NCBI RefSeq assembly: GCF_007751715.1
Contig: NZ_CP036292.1
Location: 5,277,339-5,341,338 of the forward strand
DNA: 64,000 nucleotides
Direction: 5' to 3'
From: Rosistilla oblonga
GTDB lineage: Bacteria; Planctomycetota; Planctomycetia; Pirellulales; Pirellulaceae
A program made the translations under genes and the position numbers. Below the pieces are notes generated by a model. That model was not told the DNA's origin and did no database searches. It worked only from the letters and a program-made list of their open reading frames with translations. Below, piece by piece: positions 1 through 8,400 of this stretch; position 1 is the stretch's first letter; every line of letters starts with the position of its first letter.

Positions 1-113
1 CCGTCGCCTACGCTAACGAGACGTTCAGCACGCCCCTGGTAATCGGGGGGGCCCTGGTCCTAGCCGCCAACGCGTTGGCGCTGTGGCCCCAACGCCGGGC
101 CGGCTCACGCTGA
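1..113 (+). CDS. C-terminal fragment of an EamA/DMT-family transporter (partial)
   Basis: Reading from base 3, 36 codons run to a TGA at 111-113. The peptide begins with a Tyr-Ala-Asn-Glu segment, then a hydrophobic helix rich in Gly, Leu, Val and Ala, and a short basic tail (PQRRAGSR). This matches the last transmembrane helix and cytoplasmic end of EamA (drug/metabolite transporter) proteins, where the final helix is followed by a few basic residues. The rest of the gene lies outside the window, so substrate and length cannot be judged. Family assignment from so short a piece is tentative. Confidence 0.45.
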   Translation, partial: VAYANETFSTPLVIGGALVLAANALALWPQRRAGSR

Positions 114-229
114 TCGTCGCTGGCCACGAGCCGGATGCCCTCGCGACAACCCTGGTAATTTAGGGGCACTAGGCAGCACCATCCCTCAATAAAGTGCGAT
201 TAACTCACTTTAAGCTGCCATTTGTTTTC

Positions 230-257
230 TTGACCCCCCCTTGGATCGGCGTACAAT
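230..257 (+). promoter_or_regulatory. Putative sigma-70 promoter for ispE
   Basis: TTGACC at 230-235 and TACAAT at 252-257 are separated by 16 bp. It is the best -35/-10 pair in the 309-bp gap between the transporter end and ispE, and predicts a leader of about 160 nt. Within that leader CAACGCGCG (277-285) and CGCGCGTTG (319-327) form an inverted repeat with a long loop. The start site is predicted, not known. Confidence 0.45.
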
Positions 258-422
258 CCGTTCTTAGGTTTGCTGGCAACGCGCGGATAACTCCAGCTTG
301 TATTCTCCTTATATCGGTCGCGCGTTGGTAACAGATCTCGGGCTTGCAACTGAACACCTTGTCCGCAGCCCCATCGTTATGTCGGTGGCATGAACATCAT
401 TGACGCTAGGTAGCAACTTGAC

Positions 423-1385
423 ATGCATGCGAACCAACCCCAAGCGGTTGAGATCAATACCCCCGCCAAGCTGAACCTGTTTCTCGAGCTGCTGGATCGC
501 CGCGCCGACGGTTTCCATGAACTCGAAACGGTGATGGTTGCGATCAATCGCTTCGATCGCATCCGCGTAGCGTTATCCGATTCCGACGATGTGCGCGTCG
601 AATGCGGTTGGCTGCCACATCAAGCCGCCGTTGTCGAGCGCTATCGAGGTTCCCAGGCTGTCGCCACGCTACCTCGCTCGCAAGACAATCTCGTGACCCG
701 AGCTCTGGAACAATTCCGCCAGCGGTTTTCCATCGCCGACGGTTTTCGCGCGTCGATCGCCAAGACGATCCCGGCGGGAGCGGGGATGGGCGGTGCCAGC
801 AGCGATGCAGCCGGCGCGTTGCGAGCCGCCGCTAAGTTGTGCCAGATCGACCAGCATGACCAACGCCTATTGCAGCTTGCGGGAGAACTGGGGAGCGACA
901 TTCCGTTCTTCTTTGGTTCGCCGCAGGGATCGATGTCTGCGGCGATCGCGACAGGACGTGGCGAACGGATCGATCCGGTTTCGATCGGCGGCAAGCTGCA
1001 CTTTGTCGTCGTCCATCCGCCGGAAAGCGTTTCGACGGCGGAGGTCTATCGCCGCTGCCAAGTCCCCTCGCGGCCCAGCTCCGCCGCAGCGATGCTCGCC
1101 GCACTTGTCGGGGGCCGCGGCACTCAGATCGCATCCCAGTTATTGAATCGGTTGTCGGAGCCCGCTCGCGCGACCAGCGAGTGGATCGACCGCGTTCTTT
1201 CGGCGATCGCTCGAACGCCCGTATTGGGATATCAGGTGACCGGCAGCGGATCAGCATGTTTTGGCGTCTGCCCCAACGCAGCGGTCGCATCGAGAATCGC
1301 TCACAATCTACAAGCCGCCGGCATCGGCAGCGCATTTGCAGCGCATTCGGTTTGCATTGCCAGCCCCACGCGGGATATGGGATAA
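423..1385 (+). CDS. ispE: 4-diphosphocytidyl-2-C-methyl-D-erythritol kinase
   Basis: IspE phosphorylates CDP-methylerythritol at the 2-hydroxyl with ATP, the fourth step of the MEP route to isoprenoids, in the cytosol. The 320-residue protein has the GHMP-kinase signature: an N-terminal PAKLNLFLELL segment that forms part of the substrate pocket, and a glycine-rich ATP-binding loop (PAGAGMGGASSDAA) near residue 120. A C-terminal GSGSACFG motif is also present. Length is slightly above the usual 280-310. The gene is followed 33 bp later by spoVG in the same orientation, a neighbourhood also seen around ispE in Firmicutes. Another MEP gene, dxr, lies about 32 kb downstream. Assignment is firm. 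Confidence 0.95.
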   Translation: MHANQPQAVEINTPAKLNLFLELLDRRADGFHELETVMVAINRFDRIRVALSDSDDVRVECGWLPHQAAVVERYRGSQAVATLPRSQDNLVTRALEQFRQRFSIADGFRASIAKTIPAGAGMGGASSDAAGALRAAAKLCQIDQHDQRLLQLAGELGSDIPFFFGSPQGSMSAAIATGRGERIDPVSIGGKLHFVVVHPPESVSTAEVYRRCQVPSRPSSAAAMLAALVGGRGTQIASQLLNRLSEPARATSEWIDRVLSAIARTPVLGYQVTGSGSACFGVCPNAAVASRIAHNLQAAGIGSAFAAHSVCIASPTRDMG

Positions 1386-1418
1386 TTTTAACAGCACTCG
1401 GTTAGGGAGGGTCGGACA

Positions 1419-1985
1419 GTGGATATCACCGAAGTACGCGTCAAGCTGATGGAAAACTCAGAGGATCGATTGCGAGCGTTTTGCTCGATCACCTTTGATT
1501 CCTGTTTCGTCATCCGCGACTTGAAAATCATCGACGGCACCAACGGGCCATTTGTCGCGATGCCCAGCCGTAAACTGACAGGTCACTGCAACCGATGTGG
1601 CCACAAGAATTATCTGCGCGCCCCGTTCTGCAATCAATGCGGAACCAAACAGCGTGGTGGCAATGGCGACAACGACGGGCCTCAGAAACTGTACGCCGAC
1701 GTCGCTCATCCGATCAATTCGGAATGTCGCGAACAGATCCAACGACACGTGATCGAAGAGTTCGAACTGGAACTGCAACGCGCGCAACAGCCCGGTTACC
1801 GTTCACGTTACGACGACGATTTTGACAGCGAAGATGTCGCCGCGGCCGCCGCACCGCAAGCCTCTGAATTGCCCGCCAAGCTTCCGCCTCCGGCGCCGCA
1901 TTTCCATCAACGTCCCAGCGGGGAAGCCAGCTCGCAGCGAGGCGGGAACGACAACGACGACAGCTTCGGCGCCGGCGTTTTCTAA
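1419..1985 (+). CDS. spoVG: SpoVG family protein with inserted zinc-ribbon-like motif
   Basis: The start is GTG at 1419, preceded by a GGAGGG ribosome-binding site at 1406-1411. SpoVG proteins are small site-specific DNA/RNA-binding regulators, usually 85-100 residues. The N-terminal part (ITEVRVKLM, then FVIRDLKIIDG and FVAMPSRK) is a clear SpoVG core, and the end of the core (YADVAHPI, then IEEFELEL) is also present. Between them, at about residues 53-75, sits an insertion with two Cys-x2-Cys pairs (CNRC and CNQC) that looks like a zinc ribbon. The protein continues to 188 residues with a low-complexity Pro/Ala/Asn/Asp-rich tail. It probably shares a transcript with ispE. Its target here is unknown. 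Confidence 0.85.
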   Translation: MDITEVRVKLMENSEDRLRAFCSITFDSCFVIRDLKIIDGTNGPFVAMPSRKLTGHCNRCGHKNYLRAPFCNQCGTKQRGGNGDNDGPQKLYADVAHPINSECREQIQRHVIEEFELELQRAQQPGYRSRYDDDFDSEDVAAAAAPQASELPAKLPPPAPHFHQRPSGEASSQRGGNDNDDSFGAGVF

Positions 1986-2049
1986 AGCACGGCGCCCTAC
2001 ACCACAGGAACGCTCAACCACTAGTGCTTCATCCACTTTTGACTTTAGC

Positions 2050-2115
2050 GTGGTGGACGAGGTCACGAGTCCTTTCGCGCCAAAGATTATTGGGACTCGT
2101 AACCTCGTCCACCAC
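2050..2115. terminator. Long near-perfect hairpin between convergent genes
   Basis: A 23-nt arm at 2050-2072 pairs with 2093-2115 with one mismatch, around a 20-nt loop. It lies between the 3' ends of spoVG (+) and the coiled-coil gene (-), so it can serve as a bidirectional terminator. There is no strong T-tract. Arms this long are more typical of a dispersed intergenic palindromic repeat; no second copy occurs in this window. Confidence 0.5.
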
Positions 2116-2147
2116 CAACAGTCCTAAGATCGAAGTTTGACAAACCG

Positions 2148-2372
2148 CTAGTGTCGCGAGCGGCACTCATTGATCAAGATCACGAAGAAGTCGCGAATCG
2201 ACTGCAGCGAAATCTCCGCATGTTTCATGTGGTCTTCCAGATGATCGATCTCCGAGTCCTGGGCAGCTTCCTCGCGATGGTGCAGCTCGGTTTTCAATTC
2301 ATCGAGCGTTAATTCGGTTTTCGCAATCAGTTCGCGGAGACTCTTGATCGACATCCGAGGCAGGTCCGACAT
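2148..2372 (-). CDS. Small conserved coiled-coil protein
   Basis: A 74-residue protein of unknown function. It is strongly charged with heptad-like Leu spacing across residues 10-60 (LRELIAKTELTLDELKTEL, then a His/Glu/Asp-rich second helix), so it should form a short helical hairpin or dimeric coiled coil. There is no signal peptide or membrane segment. It lies 94 bp downstream of the Na/Pi cotransporter on the same strand and may be cotranscribed with it. Codon use matches neighbouring genes and it ends against a strong hairpin, which support a real gene. I do not recognise the family. Confidence 0.6.
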   Translation of the reverse strand: MSDLPRMSIKSLRELIAKTELTLDELKTELHHREEAAQDSEIDHLEDHMKHAEISLQSIRDFFVILINECRSRH

Positions 2373-2466
2373 TTATAAATCCCTTCCTAAATGTGGGTTG
2401 GTAAATCGTTCGCCGCGCCCCCGGCGACCGCGGATAGAACAGGCCGCTCCCGACCATTGCAAAAGG

Positions 2467-3630
2467 CTACAGCATGCTGGTGACGCCCAAGAACATTCCT
2501 GGGATGACAAAGAAGACGCTTAAGATGTAAGCCAACGCGACCAGTTTGTTCTCCGACGCCGTTTCGCCCAGCCACTCCGCCGCCTTGACCGGTAGATACC
2601 GCAGCATCGGCACCCCAAAGATGAACAACACCCCGAGGACGTTGTAGGTTAAGTGAATGAAGGCGATCTGCAGCGCCGCCGCAGAGTTCCCATCGACCGC
2701 CGTAGCGGCTAACAGCGCAGTGATGCACGTTCCAATGTTGGCCCCCAGCGTAAACGGATAGATCTGCTTCAGCCCAAAGGCGCCCGATCCTGCCAGCGGC
2801 ACCATCAGCGAAGTCGTCGTCGAGGAGGACTGCACCAGAACGGTCACCAGCGTCCCCGAACAGATTCCCGAAACCGGGCCCTTGCCGATCGCCGAATGCA
2901 ACAGTTCCTTGGCCTTGCCAACCATCAACGTCTTCAAAAGCGTGCCGACAAAGTGAATCGAGAGAAAGATCAGCACGATCCCACATAGGATCAAGACGAT
3001 CCCGCCCGCCGTCGTCCCCATCCCAGCGACGCCATCTTTAAAGAACACAACGACCGGCGTGGTCGCAGCTTTGACGAAGTTCAAGCCTCCCATCGAGGCG
3101 TCGCCAACGACGAAGATGCCAGCCAGCCCGCTGCCGATTTTCTCCAGGAACCCCGTCGCCATCTCGAGCGGCAGGAAGATCACCACGGCCAATAGATTGA
3201 AAAAATCGTGCACCGTCGCCGCTGAAAAGGCGCGGGCAAACTCCTTCTTCTCGCGGACATGCCCAAGCGACACGATCGTGTTGGTGATCGATGTTCCGAT
3301 GTTCGCTCCCATCACCATCGGCACAGCGACCGATACGGGCAGGCCTCCGGCAACCAGACCAACGATGATCGAGGTCACCGTCGAGGAGGATTGGATCAAC
3401 GCCGTGGCGACCGTACCGACCACCAAGCCCGCAAATGGGTTCGTGGCGAATTCGAACATCTGCTTCGCCTGGCTGCCCGTCGCGGTCTTAAACCCCGAGC
3501 CGATCAAGCCGACAGCGCAGATCAATAGATAGACAAGGCAAACGACCATCAGCCACTGACGCCAAACGCTTTGATTCGACGCCGCTTCGGCAGCTTCTTC
3601 CGGTACTGCAATGTCCATGCGATCCCGCAT
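2467..3630 (-). CDS. Na+/phosphate cotransporter family protein (NptA/PF02690)
   Basis: An inner-membrane protein of 387 residues expected to import phosphate coupled to sodium. The two inverted Na/Pi-cotransporter repeats are visible, each with the QSSS motif of the family: ALIQSSSTVTS in the N-terminal half and VLVQSSSTTTS in the C-terminal half. Each is followed by a GANIGT loop. About eight to ten hydrophobic segments are present and there is no C-terminal PhoU domain, so it is the short form. The first ATG (3630) is used; a second ATG four codons later is equally possible. Substrate specificity is inferred from family only. Confidence 0.85.
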   Translation of the reverse strand: MRDRMDIAVPEEAAEAASNQSVWRQWLMVVCLVYLLICAVGLIGSGFKTATGSQAKQMFEFATNPFAGLVVGTVATALIQSSSTVTSIIVGLVAGGLPVSVAVPMVMGANIGTSITNTIVSLGHVREKKEFARAFSAATVHDFFNLLAVVIFLPLEMATGFLEKIGSGLAGIFVVGDASMGGLNFVKAATTPVVVFFKDGVAGMGTTAGGIVLILCGIVLIFLSIHFVGTLLKTLMVGKAKELLHSAIGKGPVSGICSGTLVTVLVQSSSTTTSLMVPLAGSGAFGLKQIYPFTLGANIGTCITALLAATAVDGNSAAALQIAFIHLTYNVLGVLFIFGVPMLRYLPVKAAEWLGETASENKLVALAYILSVFFVIPGMFLGVTSML

Positions 3631-4107
3631 CTATATAAGAGGTATAGCGATACCAGGGGTGCGAGGCGGAGAGCCTTCAACCTCCCGCTGGGTGGCCGAG
3701 TTTAGTTCTTTTCCGAAAGCCAGCAATTACCCAAGACGGGGTACCTAACCACCTGAGCGTGTCCGCACGGAAAGAACCGCATCAACGATTCGCAAGGTTT
3801 CGCAAGAATCAGCCGCCCGAGAAACGCCTCTCACAGACCGATCCGTTTTGCCATTTATTCGCCAAAAACTTATCCAGTTCTCGCGGTCGGGAAGAGTTTG
3901 CATCCCCCCTCCAGCAGAGATACCGCCGCATAAGCTAGCATTTCGAGCAGGAATTTTCTTCCCTCGATTTCCGTTATGTCCCAAAACAGATATTGGTAAA
4001 GATTCCATATTTTCGTTAAACTCTGCGACTGATAATACCGACAGAGCGCGCCGCACGGCTGTGGCAGACGTGGTAGATTTGAAAACCGATCGGGCCAGGA
4101 GGGAACG
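3631..4107. other. Intergenic region, divergent promoters expected
   Basis: 477 bp between the divergent Na/Pi transporter and the SbcD-like gene. It must hold both promoters, but no -35/-10 pair stands out. TATATA near 3632 on the minus side lies too close to the ATG to be convincing. A minus-strand reading frame of 135 codons here (3745-4152) runs into the SbcD-like gene and shows no recognisable protein features. Confidence 0.4.
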
Positions 4108-5367
4108 ATGACTGGCGAATCCTTTCGATTTATACATGCCAGCGACTTTCATCTGGAACGTCCTTTGGGCGACCTAGACGAAGTCCCGCAGCACTTGCGC
4201 GAAGCGATGGCGGGAGCGGCATGGAAGGCGGCAGCGACGGTCTTCGAAACCGCGGTTCTCGAAAACGTCGACTTTGTGTTGCTCTCGGGCGATCTGTTCC
4301 ATCCGATCACCGCCGGGCCACGTGGGATGGCGATGCTGGTCGAACAGTTTGAACAGCTGCATCAACAGAACATTCAGGTCTTTTGGACGACAGGGCAAGT
4401 CGACGATCTCGCTAAGCTAGGCGATGGACTCGCGTTGCCTCCCAACGTGACTGTCTTCCCAAGAGACCGATCCGAACAAGCCTACGTCCGTCGCGCCGGC
4501 GATACGATCGCCGTTGTCGTCGGTCGCAGCAACGATGGGCGCAGCGGTCTGCACGTCCCTAGTTTCCGGCACGATCCCGTCGAAGAGTTCACGATCGCGT
4601 TGGGCTACGGCACCAGCGACGCAACCGCATTGGCGGAAGGCCGCTTCGATTATTGGGCACTCGGTGGCGAACATCAACGCCGCACCTTGGACGGTGCCGC
4701 GGGCGTCGGTGCAAGCTATTGTGGTTCGCCACAAGGGCGCAGCCTCAGCGAAACCGGAGCCCACGGGTTCCACTTGGTCGACATCGACGCCGATGGCAGC
4801 AGCCGCGTTCACTTCATCGAATCGGACAGCTTCCGTTACGTCAACGTCGAACTTGGCGGAGCCGACTTGGGCACCGCAAGCGATTTGCGCAGCCTGCTGT
4901 CGCAGCGAATCGCTCGCTTGCAACACGAACATGGCGACCGGCATCTGCTGGTCGGCTGGGAAATCCACTTGGGAGCCGATTCGCCGATGGGCGCTGGCGA
5001 CCCGACAGAACTGCTGTCGTGGTTGCGTCGCGAATTCGGACACGGCAGCCCGGCAGCTTGGTCGGTGAAACTGGATGTGATTGCACCACCTCAGTTTCCC
5101 CAATCGTGGCTCGAAGAGGATACGATCTTAGGTGACTTTCTGCGTGCTGCGGGAACACACCGTAAAACAGGCGGGCGCGACCTACAATTGGCGTCATTGA
5201 CCGAAGAACATCCGGGATTGGCACCCGCCATGGAAGCCGCGTTGGTCGAGGCAGATCCTGCCAGCCGCGCAGCGACTTTGGACCACGCAACGCTGTTGGG
5301 GGTGGAATTGCTGCGCGGCGGCAAACCACGGCTCGCGATGGTTGGTGACGGCAAAGAGTATCGATAG
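4108..5367 (+). CDS. SbcD/YhaO-like metallophosphoesterase, probably catalytically degenerate
   Basis: By family this is the nuclease partner of the SMC-like ATPase encoded next. The calcineurin-like fold starts at once: motif I is intact (SDFH, Asp13 and His15) and so is motif II (SGDLFH, Asp62). Motif III, normally GNHD, reads GQVD at 96-99, and the late GHxH motif reads GGEH at 186-189. A His-containing motif expected between them is replaced by ALGYGT. The rest still aligns with YhaO, including GSPQGRS. With several metal ligands and the catalytic His missing, it is likely a structural rather than nucleolytic subunit, although 419 residues is a normal length. The ATPase gene starts 49 bp downstream. 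Confidence 0.8.
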   Translation: MTGESFRFIHASDFHLERPLGDLDEVPQHLREAMAGAAWKAAATVFETAVLENVDFVLLSGDLFHPITAGPRGMAMLVEQFEQLHQQNIQVFWTTGQVDDLAKLGDGLALPPNVTVFPRDRSEQAYVRRAGDTIAVVVGRSNDGRSGLHVPSFRHDPVEEFTIALGYGTSDATALAEGRFDYWALGGEHQRRTLDGAAGVGASYCGSPQGRSLSETGAHGFHLVDIDADGSSRVHFIESDSFRYVNVELGGADLGTASDLRSLLSQRIARLQHEHGDRHLLVGWEIHLGADSPMGAGDPTELLSWLRREFGHGSPAAWSVKLDVIAPPQFPQSWLEEDTILGDFLRAAGTHRKTGGRDLQLASLTEEHPGLAPAMEAALVEADPASRAATLDHATLLGVELLRGGKPRLAMVGDGKEYR

Positions 5368-5416
5368 TTTCATCATGGCGAAATGATCGCGCCACCGGTC
5401 ACAGGGAGGTCTACCG

Positions 5417-8400
5417 GTGAAGGTAAAAGATTTACAAATAGATGGTTTTGGCGTCTGGACGGGTTTAAGCGTCGACAGTCTGCCCGATGGCATGACGTTG
5501 TTCTACGGTCCCAACGAGGCTGGCAAGACAACGCTGATGCAGTTTCTGCGCGCGATGCTGTACGGCTTTACCAGCGAACGCCGCGAGCGTTACCTGCCAC
5601 CGGTCTATGGTGGTTCGCCGGGTGGGGCGCTGCGCGTCACCGGTCCCGGCGGCGGTTACGAATTGCGGCGTCGCGCCCAATTGACCGATGCCGATGGCAA
5701 CGGCAGCTTGACCGTCACCGGAACCGACGGGCTGGCCCAGGGAGAGCATCGTTTGAAGATGCTGCTGGGACAGATCGACGAACCGATCTTCAAAAACGTC
5801 TTTGCGATCGGGCTCCGCGAATTGCAGGAACTCGGCACGCTCGACGACACCTCCGCGGCCGACGAACTCTATAAACTGTCCAGCGGTCTGGACCGCGTTT
5901 CGTTGGTCGACGTCACGCGACAATTGCGCGATGCCCGCTCGCGAGTCCTCGGTAGCGAATCGTCCAATCGCAGCGGCCAGCAGCTGGCCGATCTGATCAG
6001 CCGTCGCGATCGACTTCGCGAAGAGGTCGATCAACTCACCCGCCGCGGTCGACGCTGGGCGGAACTCGCTACCCAACGACGCACGCAGATCCAAGAGATC
6101 GAACATCTGCGGAGCAAGCTGGGACAATGGGAACACGACGCTCGGGTTACCGAAGTCGGTTCGACAGCGCGGGAGACATGGGTCAAACGGCAGGAGCTGC
6201 GAGATCAGATCGAACGGACCGAACGCGGCCTCGATCTCCCCGAAGACGCTCCGATGCAATTGGTGCATATCGAAGCCCAGGTCGAAGAGCGAAAAGCGAA
6301 GTTGGAAGAGGTGAAACGCCAGCGTCGCGAGCTGCGCGACAAAGCCGCCGCGCTGCCGCTGAGCCAACGCTTGTTGGCCCTTCAATCGCGGATCGAAGCT
6401 GCATCGCAGCAAGCGACCTGGATCGAAGCCCTCCGCGACCAGATCGCCAAGCTCGACAAGCAGGTTGAAAAGGCGGAGCAACAACTCGATGCCGACGCGC
6501 ACCGTTTGGGGCTGACCGACGAAGAACGCAAATCGTTGATCGAAGGCTCCAAATCGGAGATGCCCGATCTATCGCGAGCCACGTTGGCGACGCTGGGCGG
6601 CCCGGCGCGAACCGTCAAAGAATTCCTGTTCCAAGCCAAACAAGCTCGCGACGAGAGCTTGAAGGATCGCCAAGAGATCCAGGTCCAGGAGAAACAGCTG
6701 CGCGAGAAAATCGGCCACCTGCAGAGCGACGATCTGCACGAATCGATCAAACTGCAAGGCGCCGTGATCGCGCGGTTCCGCAAAGCGATCCAGACCGAGG
6801 AACACCTCGACAAGCTGCGTCGACACTACAAGGAACTCGAAAACGAAGCGATCAACCTAACCACCGCCGAAGCGCTTCCGGTCGATCGATCGATCTTCAT
6901 GGCGGCACCGTTCCTGTTTGGTGGCGTCGGATTGATCTACGGCCTGGTTAAGACAACAGGCATCTGGAACGTCGCCGAACGCGACCCAACCTTCGGCATG
7001 TTCTCGATGCTGATCGGCATGGCCTGCTTGGCGATGTGGTACATGGGCCGGCAACTGTTCGACCGCGGTACCAGCAGCGACCTGCACGACACCGAACGTC
7101 AGATCGAAGTCGTTCGCAAACAGATCCGCGAAACCGAACGCGAGCACGAAGAGACTCAAAAGGATCTGCCCGCCGGATCCGGTCCGCTGGAATCGCGATT
7201 GCGTGAAGCGCTCGCGGAACTGCAAGCTCAAGAGGATGCACTGCCACTGTATCACGCCAACCAAGCGTTGGTGCAACGCTACAAGGCTGCCCGTAAGCGT
7301 GCCGAAGAAGCTGTCGAAGGACTGAAGCGAGCTCGTGCCGATTGGAAGCGCACGCTGTTGAAACTGGGGCTGTCCGAATCGCTCTCGCCAAAGAGCATTC
7401 GCGAGATGAGCGACGGTTACGAAACGCTGCAAGCTTCGCGTCGTCGCGTCGACGAATTGCGAGACGAGAAGGCGGAGCGGAAGCGAGAACTCGCGGCGCT
7501 CGGCAAACGCGTCGAATCGCTTTATCGCGAAGCGTTGGGCGAGGAAGAGCCTGAAAATGCGCTGGCCTCTGCGACGCAGCAGGACTTCAAAGATCCGATC
7601 CAAGCCGTCAAAGACTTCATCAACGATGAAGACGAGGCTGAAGATTACCGCCCCTCGCGGCGTGGCAACGATTCGCGTCGCCAATCCGATTCGGGACGAT
7701 CCAGCGAACCGCGGGTCTCGCGACGCATTCCTAGCGATCCGTTGGAGCAATTGAATCAGATGATTCAAGAACTCGAACGCCAACAGCACTGGATCAAGAA
7801 GCGCCGCGAGCTCAAAGAGCACGACGCACAGTTCCGCAAGGCGAGCGCCAGCCACGCCCGAGCGATCGAACGCTACGAACAGAACCGTCGCTCGCTGTGG
7901 GCCCAATGTGGTGTCGCAACGCAGGAACAGTTCTACGCGTTGGTCGATCGCAAGACTTCGCTGCTGGAAATGCGGCAGAACTTGGAAGCGACGCAGACCA
8001 AGCTCGATTCGTTGATCGGCACCAAGATCGATTCCGGCGAAGTGATTCGTTTGCTGGAAGAGACCAAGGCGGAAGATCTCGATCGACGCTGGGAATCGTT
8101 GAACCAGAAGATCGAACAGACGAAGGAACGAATCGGCGGATTGCAAACTCGGCAGGGCGAATTGACCGCCGAGATGAAGCAATTGACCGAAGACCGCCGT
8201 CTGACCGAAGCCCAACTGGAACTCGGTTGCATCGAGCTGCAAATCCGCAAGTGCATCGAACAATGGCAAACGCTTGGCATGACCAGCAAGCTGTTGGACG
8301 AAGTCTGTGCAACGTTTGAAAAGGAACGCCAACCAGAAACGCTCCGCGAGGCGTCGTCGTTCCTCAAGCAGCTGACCGATGGTAAATACCTACGGATCTG

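Noticed and set aside
3745-4152. 135-codon minus-strand frame upstream of the SbcD-like gene
   Set aside because: Overlaps the start of a certain gene and shows random composition.
6857-8332. 491-codon minus-strand frame inside the YhaN-like gene
   Set aside because: Complement of a coiled-coil coding region; gives Phe/Leu/Gln-rich low-complexity peptide.
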